A DNA stretch of 64,000 nucleotides, taken from assembly GCF_002257705.1 (NCBI RefSeq), contig NZ_LSLK01000052.1, forward strand, positions 32,930 through 96,929, given 5' to 3'. A program made the position numbers and the translations under genes. The DNA is from Sporomusa silvacetica DSM 10669. GTDB taxonomy: Bacteria > Bacillota > Negativicutes > Sporomusales > Sporomusaceae. Below are positions 52,899 to 61,836 of the stretch, one piece after another; position 1 is the stretch's first letter, and each line of letters opens with the position of its first letter. The notes below the pieces were generated by a model, which was given only the letters and a program-made list of their open reading frames with translations, was not told where the DNA came from and made no database searches.

Positions 52899-53388
52899 TG
52901 GTTATCCTCATTCTATTTATACTTCCGCAATGTATGGTTGCAATAGCGATAGCTAAAGCATCGGCGGCATCATCGGGATGCGGTTTCTTCGGCAGGCTTA
53001 ATAATCGTTGGGTCATATAGATAACTTGTTCTTTGGTTGCTTTACCATACCCGGTTACCGCCTGCTTAACCTGAAGCGGCGTAAATTCATTAATACTAAG
53101 GTCATTTTGAGCTGCCGCCAATAGTATTACACCACGGGCTTGGCCTACAGCCATGACAGTACGTACATTTTTATTCATGAACAACATCTCAACACCCATA
53201 ATATCTGGCTGATACTGCTTAATCAAACCATCAATTTCCTGATGGACTTTTCTAAGCCGCATGGCAGCCTCCATGTCGGGGGTTGTCTCAATAACCCCAT
53301 ATATAATGGGCTTTAATCTGCTCCCTTGTGCTTCGACCAAACCATAACCGCATATCGCTGTGCCGGGGTCGATTCCTAATGCAATCAT
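52882..53388 (-). CDS. ruvC: Crossover junction endodeoxyribonuclease RuvC
   Basis: A 168-residue RNase H-fold nuclease starting MIALGIDPGTAICGYG, with acidic catalytic residues in that motif, in GVEMLFM and in HPDDAADALAIA. Resolves Holliday junctions. A multi-hairpin repeat lies upstream of its start, so it probably has its own promoter in 53390-53450. Confidence 0.96.
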   Translation of the reverse strand: MIALGIDPGTAICGYGLVEAQGSRLKPIIYGVIETTPDMEAAMRLRKVHQEIDGLIKQYQPDIMGVEMLFMNKNVRTVMAVGQARGVILLAAAQNDLSINEFTPLQVKQAVTGYGKATKEQVIYMTQRLLSLPKKPHPDDAADALAIAIATIHCGSINRMRITNDRLC

Positions 53389-53450
53389 CTGATGCCCCCT
53401 TTTTATTCCCTACTACTTTCGACAACTTCATCATATATTCCTGTTACACA

Positions 53451-53616
53451 TAAGAAAAGACTTGGCTTGTGCCAAGTCCTTTAGGACGGCCGAATTGCTA
53501 TGCCATCCATGGCGCAATCGGCACTAGCGCCATCCGGGCGCGTCGCCGGTAGAAGCCGCCTATGCCCTTTAGGGGTATAGTCGTTCAATCCAGGGAAAGT
53601 TAACCTTTCCATCTGG
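53451..53616 (-). repeat. Dispersed multi-hairpin repeat, longest copy
   Basis: Read on the minus strand: hairpin CCAG-GGAAAG with CTTTCC-CTGG; CCGCC/GGGG module; GCGCC/GGCGC hairpin; a long stem GCCGATTGC with GCAATTCGGC around GCCAT/ATGGC; GTCCTAAAGGAC; and finally GACTTGGC/GCCAAGTC followed by TTTTCTTAT, a canonical terminator. It lies between the terminator after the bofC-like gene and ruvC, in the same orientation as the copies at 11.6 and 17.7 kb. Confidence 0.88.
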
Positions 53617-53621
53617 AAAGC

Positions 53622-53643
53622 AAAAAGAGAGGTTACCCTCTCC
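53622..53643 (-). terminator. Intrinsic terminator after the bofC-like gene
   Basis: On the minus strand GGAGAGG and CCTCTCT pair around a 4-base loop and TTTTGC follows, directly after the stop codon. Confidence 0.75.
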
Positions 53644-54258
53644 TTAACGTGCCTGCATTCCCTCTAGTGTTCGTAATACTTCCTCTTTAGACTGCACAAT
53701 CAACCCTTGATGTAACTCTTGTACATCCTGGGGCATTAAACCACTCACAGGTATTTTAGTTACTTCTTTTACAATCGCTTTGGGACCAGGTACTCCATAG
53801 AATACAGTGACATAGTCGTTCTTGATACCAATAAACAAATTATTAGAGTGCTCGCGGCATAAGCTATCCACCGATAATGTCATTTCTATTTCTTTGGTAT
53901 CAAATTTTTCAATACTCCAACCTGAATAGATCTGCTGTACCTGATTAAAAGTAAGCCCAACTAAATTATCAGGTGGTTTAGTCCGGAATATCTCCTGGTC
54001 TTTGCATTTGGTATAGTTGATTTTTTGTACCAAATCGGTATCTGCGGAAATCTTAATCTTGCTATCTTGTTTAACAACCTCACTGCCTTGATGTGAAAGC
54101 GGCAGTTTTACGTTTGGATCTGCTAGCAAAGAATAATAACCGATACCAGACAGTAATAGAATTAGTCCACAAATAAGTACAGGCTTCGTAAATATAGATT
54201 TACCACAGACTTTTACCTGAAGCAGTGAAGACAATTTAGCAATAAGTTTCGAAAACAT
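53644..54258 (-). CDS. BofC-like protein
   Basis: A 204-residue protein with one membrane helix (about residues 27-47) and an outside part whose last 80 residues fit the BofC C-terminal domain (IKNDYVTVFYGVPG, IPVSGLMPQDVQELHQGLIV, EVLRTLE). In B. subtilis BofC restrains signalling to pro-sigma-K and is encoded next to ruvA, the same neighbourhood as here. The ATG lies inside the 3' arm of a perfect 18-bp hairpin. Confidence 0.75.
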   Translation of the reverse strand: MFSKLIAKLSSLLQVKVCGKSIFTKPVLICGLILLLSGIGYYSLLADPNVKLPLSHQGSEVVKQDSKIKISADTDLVQKINYTKCKDQEIFRTKPPDNLVGLTFNQVQQIYSGWSIEKFDTKEIEMTLSVDSLCREHSNNLFIGIKNDYVTVFYGVPGPKAIVKEVTKIPVSGLMPQDVQELHQGLIVQSKEEVLRTLEGMQAR

Positions 54259-54298
54259 AGTGACAACACGCCTTTCTCTAGTGTTGTCACTATGTTTT
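54252..54298 (-). promoter_or_regulatory. Perfect 18-bp hairpin covering the bofC-like start
   Basis: On the transcript strand AAAACATAGTGACAACAC pairs with GTGTTGTCACTATGTTTT around the 11-base loop TAGAGAAAGGC. The loop holds the best ribosome binding site (AAAGG) and the 3' arm holds the start codon, so pairing would block initiation. It could equally be a DNA operator for a dimeric regulator. Confidence 0.75.
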
Positions 54299-54359
54299 CC
54301 AAATAATACAAATTTTATTCGTGCAATTTATCTATTTATCGTTACTATCCAAAACAATA

Positions 54360-55169
54360 CTAGTTAACCGCAGTTGTTGCTTTCAACGCTTTTACAACAA
54401 CGCCTTTATCATCAAATTCTACCTCAGTACCAGCTTCATAAACCTTAATACCGTCTGGTGACCGAAAACTTACTACTGGTGATAGCAGCTTGGTATCTTT
54501 GTTTAATGTGCCCTTGACTACTTCGCCTTTCTCATTTAGCACAATTGGTTTTCTGGACTTAAATTCAACAAGCCCCGAACATGCCGAGTTATCTGTATCG
54601 TTTTCAGTTAAAATTTGTTGCCACCCGACAGGGCGCAGATAGGAAGCACTGGCTAAAGAACACGTTGCTAACATCCCATTTTTATGAAAACTTATTTCGC
54701 CATCAGATACTAGTATATGGTTTGTTTGATTTAGGTCAATTCTTTCAGAAGAACTACTTATTATACCCTTAATAACTTCACCCTTATCATTGAATGTAAC
54801 TTTTGTGCCACCCTTAAATGGAAGAACCCTGTATTTTGGCTCAGTTGTATAAGAATAAAAATACATCGGAAGAGGCGTATATGCTGTCCGGATAGAATCC
54901 TGGGAAGTACCAGTTTCATATGGCAATTTAACATTTTCAGCTAATATGCCCTCAAAAACCTCACCATACTCGTTAAGCATAACATCGGTTCCTTTCTTAA
55001 ACTTAGGTATTTCAGACCACGTTGCCACTATAACTCCAGGCGGCGTCATTCTTGTATCCTCATTTAAAGTTTTAGTATATCGCGCCGCATCAACACTTGC
55101 GATATGACAGAAAAGTAAAAAAGCCATAAGTATAACCCCAGTTAATACCTTTAATAAAAATCTTTTCAT
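54360..55169 (-). CDS. Secreted repeat protein of unknown function
   Basis: A 269-residue exported protein with a signal peptide (cleavage likely near VDAARYT). The body has at least four copies of a unit like FKKGTDVMLNEYGEVFEGIL, FKGGTKVTFNDKGEVIKGII, PIVLNEKGEVVKGTL and YEAGTEVEFDDKGVVVKAL, spaced by 50-70 residues. The unit recalls MORN or toxin-antitoxin wing repeats but I recognise no family. GGAGG lies eight bases before the ATG at 55169. Confidence 0.7.
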   Translation of the reverse strand: MKRFLLKVLTGVILMAFLLFCHIASVDAARYTKTLNEDTRMTPPGVIVATWSEIPKFKKGTDVMLNEYGEVFEGILAENVKLPYETGTSQDSIRTAYTPLPMYFYSYTTEPKYRVLPFKGGTKVTFNDKGEVIKGIISSSSERIDLNQTNHILVSDGEISFHKNGMLATCSLASASYLRPVGWQQILTENDTDNSACSGLVEFKSRKPIVLNEKGEVVKGTLNKDTKLLSPVVSFRSPDGIKVYEAGTEVEFDDKGVVVKALKATTAVN

Positions 55170-55352
55170 ATAAATTCCCTCCATTTTTCACTCCTGTATT
55201 CTTTGAATATTTATCACACCATTATTTACCATTCTCTATTCAACCGCATTATCCCTCCATAATATGTATACAGGATGTAGAAAGCCTTGTAATAATTCGT
55301 CTTTTATTACTTGTTGATGTTTGAATTTTTATAAGTCCTTTCGACATAAATA

Positions 55353-55383
55353 AAACCCTCCTGCGGTTATCACAGGAAGGTTT
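55353..55383 (-). terminator. Intrinsic terminator after yebC
   Basis: On the minus strand AAACCTTCCTG and CAGGAGGGTTT pair with one mismatch, followed by TATTTATG. The surrounding 55170-55442 contains nothing else that I can identify. Confidence 0.75.
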
Positions 55384-55442
55384 AAGTTGAGATATCGTTT
55401 TATTTGTACGTAATTTCCAAATGCCTATAAACCCTGATATTC

Positions 55443-56183
55443 CTATTCTTCATCCATATCTTCAGGCATATCGAAGTTGGTGTAAACTTCCTGAATATCA
55501 TCGAGATCCTCTAAGGCTTCAATGAGCTTCATCATTTTTACTGACTCATCGCCATCTAGACTAGTGGTAGTCTCCGGTACCATCGTAATCCGGGAAACCA
55601 CAGTTTTTATATTGTTTTTCTCTAATGCTTCCTGAACCTGTTCAAAATTGTCCGGCTGGCTAGTTATTTCAAATTCGCCTTCAGTTGCTTCAAAATCTTC
55701 TGCACCAGCATCAAGTGTCAGGAGCATGAGTTCTTCTTCGTCAAACTCATCTTGCTCAACAACAAATAGCCCCTTCTGCTTAAACATCCAGGAAACGCAG
55801 CCGGTTTCTCCCAGATTACCGCCATATTTAGAAAACAAATGCCGTACATCAGCAGCAGTCCGGTTACGGTTGTCGGTCATGGCCTCAACCATAATAGCAA
55901 CCCCGCCAGGTCCATATCCTTCGTAATTTATTTCTTCATAACTATTACCATCAAACGCGCCTGCGCCTTTTTGAATAGCCCGCTGGATATTCTCTTTAGG
56001 TATGTTATTTTCTCTAGCTTTTTGCAATGCCAATTTTAAACGCATATTCCCGGATGGATCTGAGCCGCCCATTCTTACTGCAATAGTAATCTCGCGACTG
56101 ACTTTGGTAGTAACTTTGCCGCGTATGGCATCTACCTTACCTTTTTTATGCTTGATATTCGCCCATTTTGAATGTCCTGACAT
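55443..56183 (-). CDS. yebC: YebC/TACO1 family protein
   Basis: A 246-residue protein starting MSGHSKWANIKHKKGKVDA, the exact family signature. Recent work ties the family to translation of difficult sequences, and older annotation to transcription regulation. In conserved place upstream of bofC and ruvCAB. Confidence 0.95.
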   Translation of the reverse strand: MSGHSKWANIKHKKGKVDAIRGKVTTKVSREITIAVRMGGSDPSGNMRLKLALQKARENNIPKENIQRAIQKGAGAFDGNSYEEINYEGYGPGGVAIMVEAMTDNRNRTAADVRHLFSKYGGNLGETGCVSWMFKQKGLFVVEQDEFDEEELMLLTLDAGAEDFEATEGEFEITSQPDNFEQVQEALEKNNIKTVVSRITMVPETTTSLDGDESVKMMKLIEALEDLDDIQEVYTNFDMPEDMDEE

Positions 56184-56280
56184 GTAAAATACTCCTCTCA
56201 GCTAAGTCAATCGCCAATATTGTAACATAATAGAAAGTAATTGGCAAAGATCAATTTTAGAATCGACGCGAGAATAGGTA

Positions 56281-56312
56281 AAACCTGCAAAATGAAACAA
56301 CTTTGCAGGTTT
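56281..56312 (-). terminator. Terminator after the DUF364 gene
   Basis: On the minus strand AAACCTGCAAA and TTTGCAGGTTT pair perfectly (11 bp) around a 10-base loop, followed by TACCTATT. Confidence 0.7.
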
Positions 56313-56331
56313 GGCTACTTATTGGAGTTAC

Positions 56332-57093
56332 TCAGCTGCTTTTTCCGGTCAACACTGTCTCGAAATCCAGATACCGCTTCATGAGCATGGTGCCGCCACC
56401 TTCCGAAACAATGCGTAGTATGGCGTCAATATCGCGTACCCGTGATCCGGCGACGTGGGTGATTTTTGTATCCTGGAAGATGTCGCCGCATAGGGGTGAA
56501 GAAGGGCCTAGCACCACGGCCACACGAGGTTCTCCCAGTCCGGCAATCAGTTCGCCAAAGGTTCCATTGATAAGCGTCGTACCAGTAATTATGGCTACGG
56601 TACAAGCGCGCAAGGCGTCGCCAGCTTTTTCAGGGGGAAGCGTGTCGGTGTGTTTATTATTCAATTCCAGGATGTCGAGCTGACAGCCTGTCTTGCGCAA
56701 TTGAGCTATTACCGGGCCGAAATATCCAACCATTGCTACCCGGTCATTGTGAGTAATATGAAGCGATGAGATGACTTCTTCTTTCAAGGTCGTGGGGGGC
56801 GTCAGCGAGGCAAGCAATGCATTTGCCGTTGCTAGACCGATCGACCGTGTCAAGTCGGACACCTCGTTGCCGAGCATGGCCAGTAACTCTTTTGCTGGAC
56901 GCCCGATAAGGGTTCCGGCGCTTTCAAAATAGGTACAGGAGGGTGCCAACGAATTCGGGGTCCATGCCACTCCTCCATGCCCACTTCCAATCTTTACGGC
57001 AGTGTACCCCAGTCCGATGCGTACATCGCTAATTGTTACGTGTTCCGTATGAGGCAGTAAGAAATCGATCAGGCGTTTTTGTACAGTCAACAT
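56332..57093 (-). CDS. DUF4213/DUF364 protein (heavy-metal chelatase-like)
   Basis: A 253-residue protein with an enolase N-terminal-like DUF4213 part (residues 1-90) and a Rossmann-like DUF364 part (RVAMVGYFGPVIAQLR, IITGTTLINGTFGELI, VVLGPSSPL). The family is thought to handle heavy metals or metal-organic substrates, with no settled reaction. It is flanked by terminators on both sides and is visibly richer in G and C than its neighbours, suggesting recent acquisition. Confidence 0.8.
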   Translation of the reverse strand: MLTVQKRLIDFLLPHTEHVTISDVRIGLGYTAVKIGSGHGGVAWTPNSLAPSCTYFESAGTLIGRPAKELLAMLGNEVSDLTRSIGLATANALLASLTPPTTLKEEVISSLHITHNDRVAMVGYFGPVIAQLRKTGCQLDILELNNKHTDTLPPEKAGDALRACTVAIITGTTLINGTFGELIAGLGEPRVAVVLGPSSPLCGDIFQDTKITHVAGSRVRDIDAILRIVSEGGGTMLMKRYLDFETVLTGKSS

Positions 57094-57261
57094 AGGATCT
57101 CGGCTCCTTCCTGTTAAAACGAACAGTAACTAACAATATAAAAAAATAAATTAATATGTAATAGTGTTATATTATGTTTTGCTTGAATATTGAGTTCTAC
57201 AAAGAAAGGGATAATCCTGCTACCTGGAAGTATATTAAAATAAACGTCAGTAAGTGTTGGA

Positions 57262-57309
57262 TAAAAAAAGAGCAAAAACTGAAGTATACTACTACTCAGC
57301 TTTTGCTCT
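57262..57309 (-). terminator. Terminator of the ger operon
   Basis: On the minus strand AGAGCAAAAGCTGA pairs with TCAGTTTTTGCTCT, followed by TTTTTTTATCC. The stop codon of the small last gene is inside the 5' arm. Confidence 0.85.
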
Positions 57310-57481
57310 CCTTACATTTTGTTTGGACTTCAGGATATTCTTTATCCATAGCGTTTTGGGCCTTTCCCCGGTATTTACTAAACAAGTACTTTTGAGAAAG
57401 ATACGCTATCAAACAACCGATTATAAGCATAAATAATCCGGTAATAATAGCAAATAAGTTATGATAGCTAATCTTTTCCAT
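57296..57481 (-). CDS. Small membrane protein at the end of the ger operon
   Basis: A 61-residue protein with one strong helix (residues 9-31) and a charged tail. No family recognised. Its ATG overlaps the end of gerKB-like gene by 14 bases and the operon terminator overlaps its end, so it is part of the transcript. It may be an accessory subunit of the receptor. Confidence 0.6.
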   Translation of the reverse strand: MEKISYHNLFAIITGLFMLIIGCLIAYLSQKYLFSKYRGKAQNAMDKEYPEVQTKCKESKS

Positions 57482-58598
57482 GTTTAATACTCCTGTAATT
57501 ATCGTATTGTTGACCCCGTTTGTTTAAAACTAAGGCTGCAATAAACAAAAAGATTTCCAATCCTGCTTCCACGAATGCGGCAAAGATGGGAAAGGTGTAT
57601 TCGGCAAAACGTATTTGTTCCATGTTACTCTTAAACGACGTCAAAGCCAGCATCCCTGTCAGCAAGACAGCAGGGTATATCAATGGCTTATAAGTGCTGA
57701 GATCCAAAATCTGCGACATTCCTAAGCTAAAAGCCCAGAGCAAATTGGCTGAAGCAATTATTCCTGCACCAGTGATAAGCAGCAGCCAAATTATTTCCAG
57801 CCTGTCCAAATAATTGCCATAAGATATCATTCTGGATAACTCAAGGCCAGGAGCACGAACATTGGCAGCTTGTTCATAACCAAAGACTGCCACACTTAAA
57901 ACCACAATAATAGATGCAAATACGGCTCCTAGACTGACCGCAATGAACTTGGCCAGAAATCCATTTTCCGGGCGATTACATAGTGGGATGAACATTGCCA
58001 TTATAATGCAAATTCCGTAAAAAGTCAGTAGTAAGGGTGAGCCGATAAGAAAAGGATACACTCCGTCATCAAACTGCGGCTTAAGTCGGTCAAATTCCGC
58101 GCTCGGACTGACCAACAGGCCTATGAAAACAATGCTTAGTAAATATAACGGCCCAAGTACTTCGGTAACCCGACAAATTACCTCAATTCCTTGACGAGCT
58201 GCATAGCCAGCCACGAATAATCCAGGAATCATGATTGCAATTAAAGAAGTCGTGGGGAAAAAGAAGGAGTTAAGTAGTTGACTGAAGCCGCGCATTAAAA
58301 GCATGCAAGCCACTAAAAATAAAATCGGGAACAGAATTCCCACAATTCTCCCCGCATTTCTTCCCAGGATTGTAATGCTGTATTGTACAAAATTTTGGCC
58401 TGGAAAGCGCAGCCCCATATAACCATAAACCACAGCTAGTGAAACATCCAAAATCCAGCCGCCAATTATCGCTAACCAGGCATCCCGTCCTGCCTGTGTT
58501 ATTAACATGGCGGGTACTTGGATCGCGGTAAATGAGGTGATAATAATAAATAGCATCCAGACGAACTGGTTTGTATTAATAATTCCTTTTTCTTGCAT
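57468..58598 (-). CDS. gerKB: Spore germinant receptor subunit B (GerAB/GerKB family permease)
   Basis: A 376-residue APC-fold permease with about ten helices, as in B subunits that bind germinants in the spore inner membrane. N-terminal QFVWMLFIIITSFTAIQVPA is typical. A, C and a small protein precede it in the operon. The ligand cannot be read from sequence; the K-type name is provisional. Confidence 0.88.
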   Translation of the reverse strand: MQEKGIINTNQFVWMLFIIITSFTAIQVPAMLITQAGRDAWLAIIGGWILDVSLAVVYGYMGLRFPGQNFVQYSITILGRNAGRIVGILFPILFLVACMLLMRGFSQLLNSFFFPTTSLIAIMIPGLFVAGYAARQGIEVICRVTEVLGPLYLLSIVFIGLLVSPSAEFDRLKPQFDDGVYPFLIGSPLLLTFYGICIIMAMFIPLCNRPENGFLAKFIAVSLGAVFASIIVVLSVAVFGYEQAANVRAPGLELSRMISYGNYLDRLEIIWLLLITGAGIIASANLLWAFSLGMSQILDLSTYKPLIYPAVLLTGMLALTSFKSNMEQIRFAEYTFPIFAAFVEAGLEIFLFIAALVLNKRGQQYDNYRSIKHGKD

Positions 58599-58625
58599 AG
58601 CTGCACCACCTTTTTCCGGAAAATG

Positions 58626-58841
58626 CTATTTGAAAATTGTCTGTCCAATTGGACCAAGCAGTTGTTCCAACCAATGAACCGGTGTAGGCATACCCCACAT
58701 ATCTGCGATTCCCAGGAAAGCGGCTAACCCGATGAGCATACCCAAGGCGCCTAGTTCTCGCCAAAGTTTGTTTTTAAACAGCGGTAATCCTTCATAAAGG
58801 ACAATAAGGATTACCGCAAGTAGAAACAGAGCTATCATCAT
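58626..58841 (-). CDS. Small two-helix protein of the ger operon (D-like subunit)
   Basis: A 71-residue protein with two membrane helices, encoded between the C and B subunit genes. Small two-helix D proteins accompany germinant receptors in several Bacillus and Clostridium species and modulate their activity; size and place fit that group. A second overlapping frame (58576-58764) is not favoured. Confidence 0.7.
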   Translation of the reverse strand: MMIALFLLAVILIVLYEGLPLFKNKLWRELGALGMLIGLAAFLGIADMWGMPTPVHWLEQLLGPIGQTIFK

Positions 58842-58844
58842 GAA

Positions 58845-60086
58845 TTATTCCTCATCGTTTCTTAAAGTCGCGGAGCCCTTGATGATTCCGGCTTTGCGCA
58901 TTGTTACGTGGCAGGTAATAGTATATTGTATTTTGGGGAAACGTTGCTCCCAGTCTGCTTTGATAAGGTGCCATTCAGTTGGATTATAATTGTGGATTTG
59001 GTTGCCAAAACCAATGAAATCGGCTTTTAGGTCTTGTTGCGCCCGGACAATTGTTTGCTCTACCTTCGCCTTTAATACTTTTTCCGCTTCCTGCTCAAGT
59101 TGCTTGTATATCTGCAAGTCTTTTAGCTGCTCGCTAAGGTAGCCCGCTTCACGCAGTTCAGCTTCACCTGTACAAACTACTTCCATGGTAATACCCTTAT
59201 CGGTTATATGGGGAATAATTTTACTGTTTCCTTTAATAATATCTAGGGAAATTCCCTTCTCTTCTTCAGCTATTGGGAAAGGAATTACTACTGTATCTCT
59301 TTTTAGCTTATTAATTAACCATAGAAAGCCTATCGACTCCTGCTCAGTGAGTGTGCCAACCAAACGATTATTCTTAAAAATTGCTATTTTATCCAGATGT
59401 ATTTTGGTGGAACCTTTTGTTCCAGAACTTTCTCCCGACTTTTCTGCAACTTGGTCCTGCTTTATCTTATTTTCCTTGGTCACATCCAGCAAATTCACTA
59501 CTGAAGCATAACTTATTCCTATGTCAGTTTTTAAATTCAGCAAAAAATCATTGATATTAACCGGATAAATAAATAGTTGATTTTTGGAAACAAGCATGTC
59601 GTGCAGACCTAGCATTGGGAGCTTTTCCATATCCAACTTGGTTTCTAAAACTTCTTTGGCTGTTTGCTCCGCGACCACTATCAGGTTGGTGCGGCGGAAT
59701 TCCCGATTACGCTGAATGTAATCCATTGCTTCAGATATGTCCGAAGCGGTAAAATTTTTACCTAGCACAACTATTTTATTGTGGGAAAAAAATACTTTAC
59801 GAGAAGAAGTCTTTGCTAAATTACGCTCCGCGTCTAATAAAGATTTCCCTTGGCTTGTTAAGGTGATAAACTGTGTATCTTGACCGCCTCCTTCACCGCC
59901 AGGTCCTTTAGCTGAAGTATTAACAATCTGGACGGTTAAGAGGATGGGTTCTGTTCCACGTACACGATCAATGCCTACACCCAGGACAATTGCTAGTTCA
60001 TCCACGTTATTCATATCCCGGCAGCCACCGATAAACACATTCAATAGCACAAACGCACTGAATACTATTGTTAATTTACTCTTCAT
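58845..60086 (-). CDS. gerKC: Spore germinant receptor subunit C (Ger(x)C family lipoprotein)
   Basis: A 413-residue lipoprotein with signal peptide and lipobox VFIGGC (Cys near residue 22), and Ger(x)C domains starting DELAIVLGVGIDRV. It lies at the outer face of the spore inner membrane. An ATG at 60107 inside gerKA is also open; neither has a strong ribosome binding site, and coupling to gerKA by overlap is likely. Confidence 0.88.
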   Translation of the reverse strand: MKSKLTIVFSAFVLLNVFIGGCRDMNNVDELAIVLGVGIDRVRGTEPILLTVQIVNTSAKGPGGEGGGQDTQFITLTSQGKSLLDAERNLAKTSSRKVFFSHNKIVVLGKNFTASDISEAMDYIQRNREFRRTNLIVVAEQTAKEVLETKLDMEKLPMLGLHDMLVSKNQLFIYPVNINDFLLNLKTDIGISYASVVNLLDVTKENKIKQDQVAEKSGESSGTKGSTKIHLDKIAIFKNNRLVGTLTEQESIGFLWLINKLKRDTVVIPFPIAEEEKGISLDIIKGNSKIIPHITDKGITMEVVCTGEAELREAGYLSEQLKDLQIYKQLEQEAEKVLKAKVEQTIVRAQQDLKADFIGFGNQIHNYNPTEWHLIKADWEQRFPKIQYTITCHVTMRKAGIIKGSATLRNDEE

Positions 60087-60096
60087 GCTTAAACAT

Positions 60097-61803
60097 CTAC
60101 TTATCATTGGCGTTGGGTATACGGGGTTTTAGATAAAACTTCTGTCTGTGCCGGTTATTCGTTGGAATGGAATACGGTCTTTCGTTCATCGCCCACCAGG
60201 GAAGCCTGATCATTACATCTTTCATGTCCTGCAGTTTAAAGGGGGCAAAAGGAGAAAAATATGGCACACCAAAAGAGCGCAATGAGATGATATGTATGAG
60301 CAATATAAGCATTCCTAGCATAATTCCGTATAATCCGGATATGAAACCCAGGAAACCGAAGACGAAACGCAAGATACGTAGGCTCCAGGAAAGGTTATAG
60401 GACGGCAAGGCAAAGGATGAAATACCGGTAAGGGACACAACAATGATAGTCGCAGGCGAGATGATCCCAGCCCGCACCGCGGCCTCCCCGATGACCAAAC
60501 CACCGACAATACTGACAGCCTGGCCTACTGGCTGCGGTAAGCGTACACCTGCTTCCCGCAAAGTTTCGAAGATAAGTTCCATCAGTAATGCCTCAACATA
60601 AATCGGAAAAGGAACTCCTTCATGGGCGCCGGCGATACTGATCAGCAAGGCAGTAGGAAACATTTCTTGATGATACATGGCAATAGCTACATAAACACCT
60701 GGTAGCAATAAGGCTATGGTGCTAAAGGCAAAACGGATTAGGCGAACTAACCAAGTGACAGGATATCGCTCGTAGTAATCTTCGCTGGATTGCCAAAACT
60801 GAACCATAATGGTGGGAACAATTAAAGCAAAAGGGGTGCCGTCAACTAAAATTGCTACCCGGCCTTCTAGGACTGCGGCTGCCACTTTGTCAGGCCGTTC
60901 ACTGTGCTCGATTTGGGGAAATACCGTATAGGGGGTATCCTCAATTAGTTCTTCGATATAGGCGCTTTCGAGAATTGAGTCAACATCAATCCTTTTGATT
61001 CTTTTGCGCACTTCTGCCACAACTTTAGCATCAGCTGTTCCTAATAAATATGCGAGATTGATTTCGGTTTTGGTTATTCTCCCCACAATATATTTTTCCA
61101 GCCTAAGCTCCGTCGACTTGATTTTACGCCGCAGCAGGGCGGTATTAGTACGAATGGTTTCGGTAAAACCCTCCCGGGGACCTCTGACTACACTCTCGGT
61201 AACTGGTTCGCCCACATCCCGGCCTCGCCAACCCTTGGTAATGATTCTTAAGGCCTGAGCCGCTCCGTCTACCAGCAAAATGGTATCGCCAGTCAATACA
61301 GCATCGGTGATTTCTCCGACTGTCGTGAGCTCACTTACCTCAACCGCTTCAAGAAAAACTTTGTTTATCAACTTGATAAGAAGCTCTGGGCTTGCGGTTT
61401 GCGCCGGTGCATACTGGATCTTCATCAGCGATTTCATGATCTGCCCGTTAATGATATCTTTACTCCCAAGACCATCTATAAAAATAAGAATAGCGGAAAT
61501 TTGTTCTTTGCCAATAACAAATTCGCGGAAGCTTACATCAATGCAGTCACCAAATAAATGCTTCAGCACCTGCCGGTTGTTGAAAAGAGAGCTGCTTACA
61601 GGTAGTGCTTCCGCTTTTTCAGAGGAATTTGGCGTCATCAGTTTTTGAGCAATTTGATTGATTTCTTCAGCAATTGTGTTGCTTTCGACGGTTAAGTGCT
61701 TGAGCGCGTCCAAGTTCTCTTGGGTATCGGCGATTAAAGCCTTCGGCATATGTGCTGAAAGTTTTTTTATATTATCTGCACAAGGGTAAATTCTCCTTTT
61801 CAT
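60097..61803 (-). CDS. gerKA: Spore germinant receptor subunit A (GerA family)
   Basis: A 568-residue protein with a long soluble N-terminal domain (to about residue 310) and five or six C-terminal helices. Family motifs include VDGTPFALIVPT, EGRVAILVDG, RAGIISPATIIVVSLTGISSF. First gene of the operon A-C-small-B-small. AAGGCG lies before the ATG, and a sigma-G-like promoter lies about 35 bases upstream. Confidence 0.92.
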   Translation of the reverse strand: MKRRIYPCADNIKKLSAHMPKALIADTQENLDALKHLTVESNTIAEEINQIAQKLMTPNSSEKAEALPVSSSLFNNRQVLKHLFGDCIDVSFREFVIGKEQISAILIFIDGLGSKDIINGQIMKSLMKIQYAPAQTASPELLIKLINKVFLEAVEVSELTTVGEITDAVLTGDTILLVDGAAQALRIITKGWRGRDVGEPVTESVVRGPREGFTETIRTNTALLRRKIKSTELRLEKYIVGRITKTEINLAYLLGTADAKVVAEVRKRIKRIDVDSILESAYIEELIEDTPYTVFPQIEHSERPDKVAAAVLEGRVAILVDGTPFALIVPTIMVQFWQSSEDYYERYPVTWLVRLIRFAFSTIALLLPGVYVAIAMYHQEMFPTALLISIAGAHEGVPFPIYVEALLMELIFETLREAGVRLPQPVGQAVSIVGGLVIGEAAVRAGIISPATIIVVSLTGISSFALPSYNLSWSLRILRFVFGFLGFISGLYGIMLGMLILLIHIISLRSFGVPYFSPFAPFKLQDMKDVMIRLPWWAMNERPYSIPTNNRHRQKFYLKPRIPNANDK

Positions 61804-61836
61804 AATCGCCTTCCCATCTTTGGGTTATTATTCTTT

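Noticed and set aside
58576..58764. Overlapping 62-codon frame between the C and B genes of the ger operon
   Set aside because: It has no membrane helices, overlaps the start of gerKB and competes with the better two-helix frame at 58626-58841.
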